NCBI RefSeq assembly: GCF_009789555.1
Contig: NZ_CP046902.1
Span: 2,620,001 to 2,684,000 of the forward strand
DNA from: Stutzerimonas stutzeri
GTDB taxonomy: Bacteria > Pseudomonadota > Gammaproteobacteria > Pseudomonadales > Pseudomonadaceae
DNA length: 64,000 nucleotides
Direction: 5' to 3'
Below are positions 46,712-56,083 of this stretch, in pieces. A model generated the notes under the pieces. The model was not told the origin of the DNA. It searched no databases and was given only the letters and a program-made list of their open reading frames with translations. A program made the position numbers and the translations under genes. Each line of letters starts with the position of its first letter. The first letter of the stretch is position 1.

Positions 46712-47983
46712 TCAGCGAGGCAGGTCGCGCTGCGGATGGCCGGTGTACAGCTGACGCGGGCGGCCGATCTTCTGGCCCATCGCGATCATTTCCTTCCAGT
46801 GCGAGATCCAGCCGACGGTCCGCGCCAGAGCGAAGATTACGGTGAACATGCTGGTCGGGATGCCGATGGCCTTGAGGATGATCCCCGAGTAGAAATCGAC
46901 GTTCGGATACAGGTTGCGTTCTGCGAAGTAGGGATCGTTGAGAGCGATTTCTTCCAGCTTCATCGCCAGTTCGAGCTGGGGATCGTTGATGCCCAGTTCG
47001 CCCAGGACTTCGTCGCAGGTCTGCTTCATGACCTTCGCGCGCGGATCGAAGTTCTTGTAAACCCGGTGGCCGAAGCCCATGAGTTTGAACGGATCGTTCT
47101 TGTCCTTGGCCTTGGCCAGGAAGGTCTCGATGTTCGATACGTCGCCAATCTCGTCCAGCATGGTGAGAACTGCTTCGTTCGCACCGCCGTGTGCCGGGCC
47201 CCAGAGGGCTGCGATACCGGCGGCGATACAGGCGAACGGGTTGGCGCCGGTGGAGCCCGCCAGGCGAACGGTGGACGTGGAGGCGTTTTGCTCGTGGTCA
47301 GCGTGCAGAATGAAGATGCGGTCCATGGCCTTGGCCAGAACGGGGCTGATCGGCTTCACTTCGCATGGTGTGTTGAACATCATGTGCAGGAAGTTTTCAG
47401 CATAGTTCAGGTCGTTTCGCGGATACATCATCGGCTGACCCATGGAGTACTTGTAGACCATGGCGGCCAGGGTCGGCATCTTGGCGACCAGGCGGACCGC
47501 AGAAATTTCGCGGTGGTGCGGGTCGTTGATGTCCAGCGAGTCGTGATAGAAGGCCGAGAGCGCGCCGACTACGCCGCACATGATGGCCATCGGGTGTGCA
47601 TCGCGACGGAAACCATTAAGGAACGACTTGAGCTGCTCGTGAACCATCGTGTGGTTCTTGACCGTGCTGATGAACTTTGCTTTTTCCTCGGCGGTGGGCA
47701 GTTCGCCGTTCAGCAGGAGGTAGCAGGTCTCGAGGTAATCGGCCTTTTCGGCCAGCTGCTCGATCGGGTAGCCGCGATGCAGCAGAATTCCTTTGTCACC
47801 GTCTATATAGGTGATCTTGGATTCGCAAGAGGCGGTGGACATGAAGCCGGGATCGAAGGTGAAGCGACCCGTGGAGGTCAGGCCTCGAACATCGATTACG
47901 TCAGGCCCTACGGTGCCGGTTAAAACGGGCAGTTCGATGGCATCAGCGCCCTCGATGATCAACTGCGCTTTGTTGTCAGCCAT
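46712..47983 (-). CDS. gltA: citrate synthase, type II
   Basis: A 423-residue enzyme condensing oxaloacetate and acetyl-CoA, first step of the TCA cycle. Motifs: ILHADHEQNAST with catalytic His, GPAHGGANEAV, and GFGHRVYKNFDPRAK with the oxaloacetate-binding His and Arg. Length matches the hexameric NADH-sensitive type. Divergent from sdhC across a 362-base region that carries two good sigma-70 promoters; own terminator. Confidence 0.97.
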   Translation of the reverse strand: MADNKAQLIIEGADAIELPVLTGTVGPDVIDVRGLTSTGRFTFDPGFMSTASCESKITYIDGDKGILLHRGYPIEQLAEKADYLETCYLLLNGELPTAEEKAKFISTVKNHTMVHEQLKSFLNGFRRDAHPMAIMCGVVGALSAFYHDSLDINDPHHREISAVRLVAKMPTLAAMVYKYSMGQPMMYPRNDLNYAENFLHMMFNTPCEVKPISPVLAKAMDRIFILHADHEQNASTSTVRLAGSTGANPFACIAAGIAALWGPAHGGANEAVLTMLDEIGDVSNIETFLAKAKDKNDPFKLMGFGHRVYKNFDPRAKVMKQTCDEVLGELGINDPQLELAMKLEEIALNDPYFAERNLYPNVDFYSGIILKAIGIPTSMFTVIFALARTVGWISHWKEMIAMGQKIGRPRQLYTGHPQRDLPR

Positions 47984-48041
47984 GTATGGCCTCCTGTTTT
48001 ATGCTTGGAATCATCATGGCCCCCCACGCAGGGCCCGCATC

Positions 48042-48069
48042 ACTATAGTGAGATAAATCTCAAAGTCAA
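48042..48069 (-). promoter_or_regulatory. sigma-70 promoter of gltA
   Basis: On the minus strand TTGACT (48069-48064), 16 bases, TATAGT (48047-48042). The -10 lies inside the palindrome CACTATAGTG (48041-48050). About 55-60 bases upstream of gltA. Confidence 0.75.
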
Positions 48070-48184
48070 TTTGCGGAAGTCGCCTGCGGCAGAGGGGTTT
48101 TACGGTCAATTCGCGTCACGGAAAAGGCTATTTACGGCATTTGGAATCCGGGGCGCCATCCGCCTTTAGTGGCACTGCACCACA

Positions 48185-48213
48185 TTGTCATTAGCGACCT
48201 AACTGTTTATACT
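48185..48213 (+). promoter_or_regulatory. sigma-70 promoter of the sdh-suc operon
   Basis: TTGTCA (48185-48190), 17 bases, TATACT (48208-48213), 133 bases upstream of sdhC. Leader of about 125 bases implied. Confidence 0.75.
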
Positions 48214-48345
48214 CGGCGACCGACCGGCAGGGGCCAAACAGGCAGTTTCCTGTGGGTTGTCACTCGTGGGTGGCGGGTACCGCTGCGTACTCTTCCCAAC
48301 AACTTTGCCCTGCGCGTTAGGGGCTCTCAAGTGTGAAAAAAAGCC

Positions 48346-48720
48346 GTGAAAAGCCAACGACCTGTAAACCTAGATCTTAGGACAATAAAACTCCCGATCA
48401 CTGCTTACACCTCAATCCTTCATCGCATCTCCGGCGTGATTCTGTTTGTGGGTGTAGCCATTCTGCTGCTTGCGCTGGATACCTCGCTTTCTTCTGCCGA
48501 AGGCTTCGAAGAGGTAAAGGCGTATCTTGGCAGTCCGCTGGCGAAGCTCGTGGTCTGGGTGCTGCTGTCCGCATTGCTGTATCACCTGGTGGCCGGTGTA
48601 CGTCATCTGGTCATGGACACCGGGCATGGTGAGACGCTGGAAGGCGGCAAGCTGGGCTCGAAAATCGTTCTGGCCGTTTCGGCGGTACTGATCGTTCTGG
48701 CTGGAGTGTGGATATGGTAA
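48346..48720 (+). CDS. sdhC: succinate dehydrogenase cytochrome b556 subunit SdhC
   Basis: A 124-residue inner-membrane subunit with three helices. SILHRISG (about residues 23-30) and the heme b ligand in LLYHLVAGVRHL are hallmarks; with SdhD it anchors the complex and binds ubiquinone. Start is GTG at 48346, the codon before the conserved KSQRPVNLDL; no ATG fits. Its stop overlaps the sdhD start. Confidence 0.95.
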   Translation: MKSQRPVNLDLRTIKLPITAYTSILHRISGVILFVGVAILLLALDTSLSSAEGFEEVKAYLGSPLAKLVVWVLLSALLYHLVAGVRHLVMDTGHGETLEGGKLGSKIVLAVSAVLIVLAGVWIW

Positions 48721-49082
48721 CCAACGTCACGAACTTCTCGCGTTCGGGTCTGTATGACTGGATGGCCCAGCGGGTCTCCGCAGTGGTTCTCGCGGCTTAT
48801 TTTCTTTTCCTGATCGGATACCTGGTTGTGAATCCAGGGCTGGAATACGCCCAGTGGCAGGAGCTTTTTTCGGCCAGCTGGATGCGCATCTTCAGTCTGC
48901 TGGCGCTGGTCGCCCTGAGTGTGCATGCATGGGTTGGTATGTGGACGATTTCCACTGACTACCTGACCAACATGGCAATCGGTAAGTGGGCTACCGGTGT
49001 GCGTTTCCTCTTCCAGGCAGTGTGTGGCATCGCCATGTTCACGTTCTTCGTCTGGGGTGTGCAGATTCTTTGGGGTATCTGA
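48714..49082 (+). CDS. sdhD: succinate dehydrogenase membrane anchor SdhD
   Basis: A 122-residue inner-membrane subunit with three helices and the conserved early SRSGLYDWMAQRVSA and HAWVGMWTISTDY, the latter with a quinone/heme region. ATG 48714 overlaps the sdhC stop (ATGGTAA). Followed after three bases by sdhA. Confidence 0.95.
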   Translation: MVTNVTNFSRSGLYDWMAQRVSAVVLAAYFLFLIGYLVVNPGLEYAQWQELFSASWMRIFSLLALVALSVHAWVGMWTISTDYLTNMAIGKWATGVRFLFQAVCGIAMFTFFVWGVQILWGI

Positions 49083-49085
49083 TCC

Positions 49086-50858
49086 ATGGCTAGCATTCGT
49101 ACTCTTTCTTATGACGCCATCATTATTGGTGGCGGTGGCGCGGGCATGCGCGCCGCGCTGCAGTTGGCCCAGGGCGGCCATAAAACTGCGGTGGTGACCA
49201 AGGTCTTTCCGACTCGCTCGCACACCGTTTCCGCACAGGGTGGCATCACCTGCGCCATCGCATCGGCCGATCCGAACGATGATTGGCGCTGGCATATGTA
49301 CGATACCGTCAAGGGCTCCGACTATATCGGTGACCAGGACGCTATCGAATACATGTGCTCCGTTGGCCCTGAGGCCGTGTTCGAGCTGGAGCACATGGGG
49401 CTGCCGTTCTCGCGTACCGAACAGGGGCGTATCTACCAGCGTCCGTTCGGCGGCCAGTCGAAAGACTATGGCAAGGGCGGCCAGGCGGCTCGTACCTGTG
49501 CTGCCGCTGACCGTACCGGCCACGCGTTGCTGCACACCCTCTATCAGGCCAACCTCAAGGCAGGTACGTCCTTCCTGAACGAGTGGTACGGCGTGGATCT
49601 GGTGAAGAATCAGGATGGCGCCATTGTCGGCATCATCGCGATCTGCATCGAAAATGGTGAAACGGTCTATATCCGTTCCAAGGCCGTGGTTCTGGCTACT
49701 GGCGGCGCGGGTCGCATCTACGCATCGACCACCAATGCCCTGATCAATACCGGCGACGGTGTTGGCATGGCGCTGCGTGCTGGTGTGCCGGTGCAGGACA
49801 TCGAGATGTGGCAGTTCCACCCGACCGGCATCGCCGGCGCCGGCGTGCTGGTGACCGAAGGCTGCCGTGGTGAGGGCGGTTATCTGATCAACAAGCACGG
49901 CGAGCGTTTCATGGAGCGTTATGCTCCTAACGCGAAAGACCTGGCGGGTCGCGACGTGGTCGCTCGTTCAATGGTCAAGGAAATCCTGGCCGGCAACGGC
50001 TGCGGTCCGGATGGCGACCATGTGATGCTGAAGCTCGACCATCTTGGCGAAGAAGTGCTGCATAGCCGCCTGCCAGGTATCTGCGAGCTGTCGAAGACAT
50101 TCGCCCATGTCGATCCGGTGACTGCTCCGGTCCCTGTGGTACCGACCTGCCACTACATGATGGGCGGCATCGCCACCAACATTCATGGCCAGGCCATGAC
50201 TCAGGACGCCAACGGCAACGACAAGATCATTGAAGGCTTGTTCGCGGTGGGCGAAGTGGCATGCGTATCCGTGCATGGCGCGAACCGTCTCGGCGGCAAC
50301 TCGCTGCTGGACCTGGTGGTGTTCGGTCGTGCGGCCGGCCTGCATCTGGAGAAGGCGCTGAAGGAAGGGATCGAGCACCGCGGTGCTACCGAAACCGATC
50401 TGGACGTCGCGCTGAATCGCCTGGCCAGCCTGAACGAGCGGACGGCTGGCGAAGACGTCGCGTCGTTGCGCAAAGAGCTGCAGAGCTGCATGCAGAACTA
50501 CTTCGGTGTATTCCGTACTGGCGAATACATGCAGAAGGGTATCGCTCAGCTTGCCGATCTGCGTCAGCGTATCGCTACGGTCAAGATCTCCGACAAGAGC
50601 CAGGCCTTCAATACCGCGCGTATCGAAGCGCTGGAATTGCAGAACCTTCTCGAAGTGGCCGAGGCGACTGCCATCGCCGCTGAAAACCGCAAAGAGTCCC
50701 GCGGCGCACATGCCCGTGAAGACTTCGAAGAGCGTGATGATGAGAACTGGCTGTGCCACACCCTGTACTTCCCGGGTGAAAAGCGTGTAGCCAAGCGTGC
50801 CGTGAACTTCTCTCCGAAGACAGTTCCGACTTTCGAACCCAAGGTCCGGACTTACTGA
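49086..50858 (+). CDS. sdhA: succinate dehydrogenase flavoprotein subunit
   Basis: A 590-residue subunit that oxidises succinate to fumarate. FAD fold GGGGAGMRAAL at 15-25 and the covalent FAD His46 in RSHTVSAQGG; active-site HPTGIAGAG and the C-terminal RSGGREDFEERDDENWL-like region are present. Part of sdhCDAB, ten bases before sdhB. Confidence 0.97.
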   Translation: MASIRTLSYDAIIIGGGGAGMRAALQLAQGGHKTAVVTKVFPTRSHTVSAQGGITCAIASADPNDDWRWHMYDTVKGSDYIGDQDAIEYMCSVGPEAVFELEHMGLPFSRTEQGRIYQRPFGGQSKDYGKGGQAARTCAAADRTGHALLHTLYQANLKAGTSFLNEWYGVDLVKNQDGAIVGIIAICIENGETVYIRSKAVVLATGGAGRIYASTTNALINTGDGVGMALRAGVPVQDIEMWQFHPTGIAGAGVLVTEGCRGEGGYLINKHGERFMERYAPNAKDLAGRDVVARSMVKEILAGNGCGPDGDHVMLKLDHLGEEVLHSRLPGICELSKTFAHVDPVTAPVPVVPTCHYMMGGIATNIHGQAMTQDANGNDKIIEGLFAVGEVACVSVHGANRLGGNSLLDLVVFGRAAGLHLEKALKEGIEHRGATETDLDVALNRLASLNERTAGEDVASLRKELQSCMQNYFGVFRTGEYMQKGIAQLADLRQRIATVKISDKSQAFNTARIEALELQNLLEVAEATAIAAENRKESRGAHAREDFEERDDENWLCHTLYFPGEKRVAKRAVNFSPKTVPTFEPKVRTY

Positions 50859-50868
50859 GGTCGCCGAT

Positions 50869-51573
50869 ATGTTGCAAGTGAGCGTTTATCGCTACAACCC
50901 GGATAAAGACGAAAAGCCCTACATGCAGGATTTTCAGGTCAATACCGATGGTAAGGACCTGATGGTGCTGGACGTGCTGGCCCTCATCAAGGAACAGGAC
51001 GAAGGCTTCTCCTACCGTCGCTCGTGCCGTGAAGGGGTCTGTGGCTCCGATGGCATGAACCTGAACGGCAAGAACGGGCTGGCCTGCATCACGCCGTTGT
51101 CGTCCGTGGTCAAGGGCAACAAGCTGGTGGTGCGTCCGCTGCCCGGTTTGCCAGTAATTCGTGACTTGGCCGTGGATATGGGCATCTTCTATAAGCAGTA
51201 CGAGAAGGTTCGCCCTTATCTGATGAACGATACGCCGGCTCCGGCTATCGAACGTCTGCAGACCCCGGAGGATCGGGAAAAGCTTGACGGTCTGTATGAG
51301 TGCATCCTGTGCGCTTGCTGCTCGACCAGCTGCCCGTCCTTCTGGTGGAACCCGGACAAGTTCCTTGGCCCCGCTGCGCTGCTCCAGGCCTACCGCTTCC
51401 TGGCCGACAGCCGCGACACCGAGACCGAGAACCGTCTGTCTGCACTGGATGATCCGTTCAGCGTGTTCCGCTGCCGTGGCATCATGAACTGCGTGAGTGT
51501 CTGCCCGAAAGGGTTGAACCCGACCAAGGCGATTGGTCATGTGCGGAACATGTTGCTGCAGAGCGCAACCTGA
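50869..51573 (+). CDS. sdhB: succinate dehydrogenase iron-sulfur subunit
   Basis: A 234-residue subunit carrying three clusters between FAD and quinone: 2Fe-2S in CREGVCGSDGMN with a later Cys, 4Fe-4S in CILCACCSTSCPSF, and 3Fe-4S in CRGIMNCVSVCPKG. Last gene of sdhCDAB; a ten-pair stem-loop lies 60 bases downstream. Confidence 0.97.
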   Translation: MLQVSVYRYNPDKDEKPYMQDFQVNTDGKDLMVLDVLALIKEQDEGFSYRRSCREGVCGSDGMNLNGKNGLACITPLSSVVKGNKLVVRPLPGLPVIRDLAVDMGIFYKQYEKVRPYLMNDTPAPAIERLQTPEDREKLDGLYECILCACCSTSCPSFWWNPDKFLGPAALLQAYRFLADSRDTETENRLSALDDPFSVFRCRGIMNCVSVCPKGLNPTKAIGHVRNMLLQSAT

Positions 51574-51633
51574 TGTGCCCTCGGTGCCTGTGGTTATTCG
51601 TAATTGCAGGCCCTTGATGCTTCACCGCGACAC

Positions 51634-51665
51634 CTACGGCGCCAGAGTTCGACTCGGCGCCGTAG
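51634..51665 (+). terminator. stem-loop after sdhB
   Basis: CTACGGCGCC (51634-51643) and GGCGCCGTAG (51656-51665), ten perfect pairs, 12-base loop, followed by TCTTAG. Possible partial terminator between sdhB and sucA. Confidence 0.6.
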
Positions 51666-51860
51666 TCTTAGTAGGAATCCCAGCTTACAAAGCCGGGATT
51701 TCGCTCTGAAAATTTGATGACCAGCAGGAGCATCCGGGGTGGTTCTCGGAAACTATCTGCGCGGTCCGTAGTGGCTTTACCCGGGTCGCTGCTTCAGAAC
51801 TTGGGAAGTCATGCTGCGGTCTCCACGCTGGTGGTGTCTCCTTATCGAAGGTGACCAGAC

Positions 51861-54692
51861 ATGCAAGAAAGCGTAATGCAGCGCATGTGGGACAGTGCCC
51901 ACCTATCCGGTGGTAACGCTGCCTATGTGGAAGAGCTTTATGAGCTCTACCTGCACGATCCCAACGCTGTGCCCGAAGAGTGGCGCACCTACTTCCAGAA
52001 GCTGCCTGTCAACGGTGGCGCTGCAGCCGATGTTTCGCATTCGACAATCCGCGATCACTTCGTCCTGCTGGCCAAGAACCAGCGTCGTGCCCAGCCTGTT
52101 TCCGCAGGTAGCGTCAGTAGCGAGCATGAGAAGAAGCAGGTCGAAGTCCTGCGTCTGATCCAGGCGTACCGGATGCGTGGCCATCAGGCTGCACAGCTCG
52201 ATCCGCTCGGCTTGCAAAAGCGCCCGGTTCCGGCTGATCTGGCTATTAACCATTACGGTTTGACCGACGCGGACCTGGATACAGTGTTCCGTACGGGCGA
52301 CCTTGCCATGGGCAAGGATCAGGCAACCTTGCGCGAAATTCACCAGGCGCTGCAAGAGACCTATTGCCGCACCATCGGTGCCGAATTCACCCATATCGTC
52401 GACTCCGACCAGCGCAACTGGTTTATCCAGCGCCTGGAAAGCGTTCGTGGGCGTCCGACCTTCTCGCCGGAGATCAAGAGCCATCTGCTTGAGCGCCTGA
52501 CCGCTGCCGAGGGCCTGGAAAAATACCTGGGCACCAAGTACCCGGGGACCAAGCGTTTCGGTCTGGAGGGTGGCGAAAGTCTGATTCCGCTGCTCGATGA
52601 GATCATCCAGCGTTCCGGCTCGTACGGCACCAAGGAAATCGTCATCGGCATGGCCCACCGTGGCCGTCTCAACGTGCTGGTCAATACGTTCGGCAAGAAC
52701 CCGCGCGACCTGTTCGACGAGTTCGAAGGCAAGAAGGTCGAAGGACTCAGTTCGGGTGACGTCAAGTATCACCAGGGCTTCTCCTCGAACGTCATGACGC
52801 CAGGCGGTGAAATTCATCTGGCCATGGCGTTCAACCCGTCGCACCTGGAAATCGTGTCCCCGGTGGTCGAAGGTTCCGTTCGTGCCCGTCAGGATCGCCG
52901 CTGTGATTCGGTGGGCGACAAGGTCCTTCCCGTGACCATCCACGGCGACGCCGCGGTGGCGGGGCAGGGTGTGGTCATGGAAACCTTCCAGATGTCCCAG
53001 ACCCGCGCCTATCGCACGGGTGGCACCATCCGCATCGTGATCAACAACCAGGTTGGCTTCACGACCAACAAGCAGGAAGACGCGCGCTCGACCGAGTACG
53101 CGACTGATGTTGCCAAGATGATCCAGGCGCCGATTTTCCACGTGAACGCGGATGATCCAGAGGCTGTGCTGTTCATCACCCAGTTGGCGGTCGATTACCG
53201 TATGCAGTTCAAGCGTGACATCGTCATCGACCTGATCTGCTACCGTCGCCGCGGCCACAACGAAGCCGACGAGCCGAGCGGTACTCAGCCGCTGATGTAC
53301 CAGAAGATCGCCAAGCAGCGCACCACTCGTGAGTTGTACGCCGACTCGCTGATCCAGTCGAACGTGCTGGCAGACGCCCAGGTCCAGGAGAAGGTCGATG
53401 AATATCGCACCGCCCTGGACAACGGCCTGCATGTGGTCAAGAGCCTGGTCAAGGAGCCCAACAAGGAGCTCTTCGTGGATTGGCGTCCTTACCTGGGTCA
53501 TGCCTGGACCGCGCGCCACGACACGCGTTTCGAGCTGAAAGCCCTGCAGGAACTGTCCAGCAAGATGTTGGCGGTCCCGGAAGGCTTCGTCGTTCAGCGC
53601 CAGGTTGCGAAGATCCTCGAAGACCGCCAGAAGATGGGTGCCGGTGCGCTGGCAATCAACTGGGGTTACGCCGAGACGCTGGCCTACGCGACCCTGTTGT
53701 TCGAGGGCCATCCGGTTCGCATCAGCGGACAGGACGTAGGGCGCGGGACCTTCTCGCACCGCCACGCCGCGCTGCACAACCAGAAGGACGGCAGCACCTA
53801 CATCCCCCTGCAGCATCTGTACGAAGGGCAGCCGCGCTTCGACCTGTACGACTCCTTCCTGTCGGAAGAAGCCGTACTTGCGTTCGAATACGGCTATGCC
53901 ACCACAATGCCCAACGCGCTGGTGGTATGGGAGGCTCAGTTCGGTGACTTCGCCAACGGTGCGCAGGTCGTGATCGACCAGTTCATCACCAGTGGCGAGC
54001 ACAAGTGGGGCCGTCTCTGTGGCCTCACCATGCTGCTGCCGCATGGCTATGAAGGGCAGGGGCCGGAGCATTCGTCGGCCCGCCTGGAGCGCTATCTGCA
54101 GCTGTGCGCCGAGCACAACATCCAGGTGTGCGTGCCGACCACGCCGGCACAGGTCTACCACATGCTGCGTCGCCAGGCGATCCGCCCGTTGCGCAAGCCT
54201 CTCGTGGCCCTGACGCCCAAGTCGTTGCTGCGTCACAAGCTGGCGACCTCGACGCTGGAAGAGCTGACGCAAGGCTCGTTCCTGACCGTGATTCCGGAAA
54301 TCGATCAGATCGAGCCGAGCAAGGTCGAACGCCTGATCATGTGCAGCGGCAAGGTCTATTACGATCTGCTGGACAAGCGTCGCAACGAAGGCCGCGAAGA
54401 TATCGCCATCGTTCGTCTGGAACAGCTCTATCCGTTCCCGGAAGAGGATCTGGCCGAGGTGCTCGCGCCCTACCAGAACCTCAAGAGCATCGTCTGGTGT
54501 CAGGAAGAGCCGATGAACCAGGGCGCGTGGTACTGCAGCCAGCACCACATGCGTCGTGTTGCCGTCGCGCACAAGAAAGAGCTGTTCCTGCAATACGCGG
54601 GTCGTGACGCCTCTGCTGCGCCTGCGGTCGGCTATGCCTCCATGCACGCCGAGCAGCAGGAAAAGCTGCTGCAGGATGCGTTCACCGTTTAA
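51861..54692 (+). CDS. sucA: 2-oxoglutarate dehydrogenase E1 component
   Basis: A 943-residue thiamine-diphosphate enzyme that decarboxylates 2-oxoglutarate. HRGRLNVLVNTFGK, the ThDP-binding GDAAVAGQGVV and NNQVGFTTNK region, and the C-terminal EEPMNQGAW are typical. First gene of sucAB-lpd-sucCD. Preceded by a 287-base gap with the sdhB stem-loop. Confidence 0.97.
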   Translation: MQESVMQRMWDSAHLSGGNAAYVEELYELYLHDPNAVPEEWRTYFQKLPVNGGAAADVSHSTIRDHFVLLAKNQRRAQPVSAGSVSSEHEKKQVEVLRLIQAYRMRGHQAAQLDPLGLQKRPVPADLAINHYGLTDADLDTVFRTGDLAMGKDQATLREIHQALQETYCRTIGAEFTHIVDSDQRNWFIQRLESVRGRPTFSPEIKSHLLERLTAAEGLEKYLGTKYPGTKRFGLEGGESLIPLLDEIIQRSGSYGTKEIVIGMAHRGRLNVLVNTFGKNPRDLFDEFEGKKVEGLSSGDVKYHQGFSSNVMTPGGEIHLAMAFNPSHLEIVSPVVEGSVRARQDRRCDSVGDKVLPVTIHGDAAVAGQGVVMETFQMSQTRAYRTGGTIRIVINNQVGFTTNKQEDARSTEYATDVAKMIQAPIFHVNADDPEAVLFITQLAVDYRMQFKRDIVIDLICYRRRGHNEADEPSGTQPLMYQKIAKQRTTRELYADSLIQSNVLADAQVQEKVDEYRTALDNGLHVVKSLVKEPNKELFVDWRPYLGHAWTARHDTRFELKALQELSSKMLAVPEGFVVQRQVAKILEDRQKMGAGALAINWGYAETLAYATLLFEGHPVRISGQDVGRGTFSHRHAALHNQKDGSTYIPLQHLYEGQPRFDLYDSFLSEEAVLAFEYGYATTMPNALVVWEAQFGDFANGAQVVIDQFITSGEHKWGRLCGLTMLLPHGYEGQGPEHSSARLERYLQLCAEHNIQVCVPTTPAQVYHMLRRQAIRPLRKPLVALTPKSLLRHKLATSTLEELTQGSFLTVIPEIDQIEPSKVERLIMCSGKVYYDLLDKRRNEGREDIAIVRLEQLYPFPEEDLAEVLAPYQNLKSIVWCQEEPMNQGAWYCSQHHMRRVAVAHKKELFLQYAGRDASAAPAVGYASMHAEQQEKLLQDAFTV

Positions 54693-54707
54693 ATCATTCT
54701 TGCAAGA

Positions 54708-54729
54708 GAGGCCGCGATAACGCGGCCTC
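54708..54729 (+). other. hairpin between sucA and sucB
   Basis: GAGGCCGCG (54708-54716) and CGCGGCCTC (54721-54729) around ATAA: nine perfect pairs, no T run. Likely mRNA processing or stability element. Confidence 0.6.
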
Positions 54730-54761
54730 GATGTAGAAATCGAATCAATAGGACCCAGCTA

Positions 54762-55988
54762 ATGGCTATCGAGATCAAAGCCCCCCAATTCCCGGAATCG
54801 GTTGCTGACGGCACCGTCGCCACCTGGCACAAGCAGCCGGGCGAAGCGGTCAAGCGTGACGAGCTGATCGTCGACATCGAGACCGACAAGGTCGTGATGG
54901 AAGTACTGGCCGAAGCGGACGGCGTGCTGACCGAAATCGTCAAGAACGAAGGCGACACCGTCCTCAGCGGCGAGCTGCTCGGCAAGCTGGAAGCCGGTGC
55001 CACCGTCACTGCTTCGGCCCCAGCTGCGGCACCGGCCGAAGCCTCGGCTCCGGCAGCGGCTGCTCCAGCACCGGCCGCCGGCGGTGAAGACGCCATTCTT
55101 GCTCCGGCGGCGCGCAAGCTCGCCGAAGAGAATGGCATCGATCCCAACAGCGTCAAGGGCACGGGCAAGGACGGCCGCGTCACCAAGGAAGACCTGGTCG
55201 CAGCCATCGAAGCCAAGAAGTCGGCTCCGGCCGCCGCCAAGCCTGCTGCCAGTGCTGCCGCCGCGCCTGTCGCCGTTGCGGGCGATCGCACCGAGAAGCG
55301 CGTACCAATGACTCGTCTGCGCGCCAAGGTTGCCGAGCGTCTGGTCGAAGCACAGTCGAACATGGCGATGCTGACCACCTTCAACGAAGTCGACATGACC
55401 GAAGTCATGGCCCTGCGTTCGAAGTACAAGGACCTGTTCGAGAAGACTCACAACGGGGTCCGTCTGGGCTTCATGTCCTTCTTCGTCAAAGCCTCCGTCG
55501 AAGCGCTGAAGCGCTTCCCGGCGGTCAACGCGTCCATCGATGGCACCGACATCGTGTACCACGGCTATCAGGATATCGGCGTCGCTGTCTCCAGCGACCG
55601 CGGCCTGGTCGTGCCGGTGCTGCGCAACGCCGAGCTGATGAGCCTGGCTGAAGTCGAAAACGGCATCGCCACCTTCGGTAAGAAGGCCCGTGATGGCAAG
55701 TTGTCGATCGACGAAATGACTGGCGGCACCTTCACCATCACCAACGGCGGTACGTTCGGTTCGATGATGTCGACGCCTATCGTCAACCCGCCGCAAGCAG
55801 CCATTCTCGGCATGCACAACATCCTGCAGCGTCCGATGGCCGTCAATGGCCAGGTGGTGATCCGGCCGATGATGTACCTGGCCCTGTCCTATGATCATCG
55901 CCTGATCGACGGCAAGGAAGCAGTCAGCTTCCTGGTAACCATCAAGAACCTGCTGGAAGATCCGGCCCGTCTGCTGCTGGACATCTAA
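54762..55988 (+). CDS. sucB: 2-oxoglutarate dehydrogenase E2 component (dihydrolipoamide succinyltransferase)
   Basis: A 408-residue core protein of the complex. One lipoyl domain with Lys43 in DIETDKVVMEV, an Ala/Pro-rich linker (about 85-105), a peripheral-subunit-binding domain (PAARKLAEENGID), and the acyltransferase domain ending SYDHRLIDGKEAV with catalytic His and Asp. The linker is low-complexity as usual. Confidence 0.97.
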   Translation: MAIEIKAPQFPESVADGTVATWHKQPGEAVKRDELIVDIETDKVVMEVLAEADGVLTEIVKNEGDTVLSGELLGKLEAGATVTASAPAAAPAEASAPAAAAPAPAAGGEDAILAPAARKLAEENGIDPNSVKGTGKDGRVTKEDLVAAIEAKKSAPAAAKPAASAAAAPVAVAGDRTEKRVPMTRLRAKVAERLVEAQSNMAMLTTFNEVDMTEVMALRSKYKDLFEKTHNGVRLGFMSFFVKASVEALKRFPAVNASIDGTDIVYHGYQDIGVAVSSDRGLVVPVLRNAELMSLAEVENGIATFGKKARDGKLSIDEMTGGTFTITNGGTFGSMMSTPIVNPPQAAILGMHNILQRPMAVNGQVVIRPMMYLALSYDHRLIDGKEAVSFLVTIKNLLEDPARLLLDI

Positions 55989-55995
55989 CAAGCGT

Positions 55996-56052
55996 CACGG
56001 GCTGCGCGCGACAGGCTAGGCTAAAACCTTGCCGGTCGCCCGTGGCCTTTTT
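55996..56052 (+). other. stem-loop between sucB and lpd, possible attenuator
   Basis: CACGGGC (55996-56002) pairs with GCCCGTG (56038-56044), enclosing a further CGCGAC/GTCGC pairing, followed by GCCTTTTTG. Partial terminator is possible. Confidence 0.45.
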
Positions 56053-56083
56053 GACTTTTTAGCTGCACTCAAGAGGATTGGTA

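Larger units (their letters stand above)
47984..48345. other. gltA-sdhC divergent intergenic region
   Basis: About 360 bases with no supported gene. It holds the two promoters listed separately and a GC-poor stretch. The sdh leader from about 48220 to 48345 has no clear riboswitch pattern that I recognise. Confidence 0.6.

Noticed and set aside
47984..48345. Riboswitch in the sdh leader
   Set aside because: No recognisable conserved riboswitch architecture; only promoter elements were clear.
51903..54647. 914-codon minus-strand frame inside sucA
   Set aside because: Antisense shadow; sucA motifs are complete on the plus strand.
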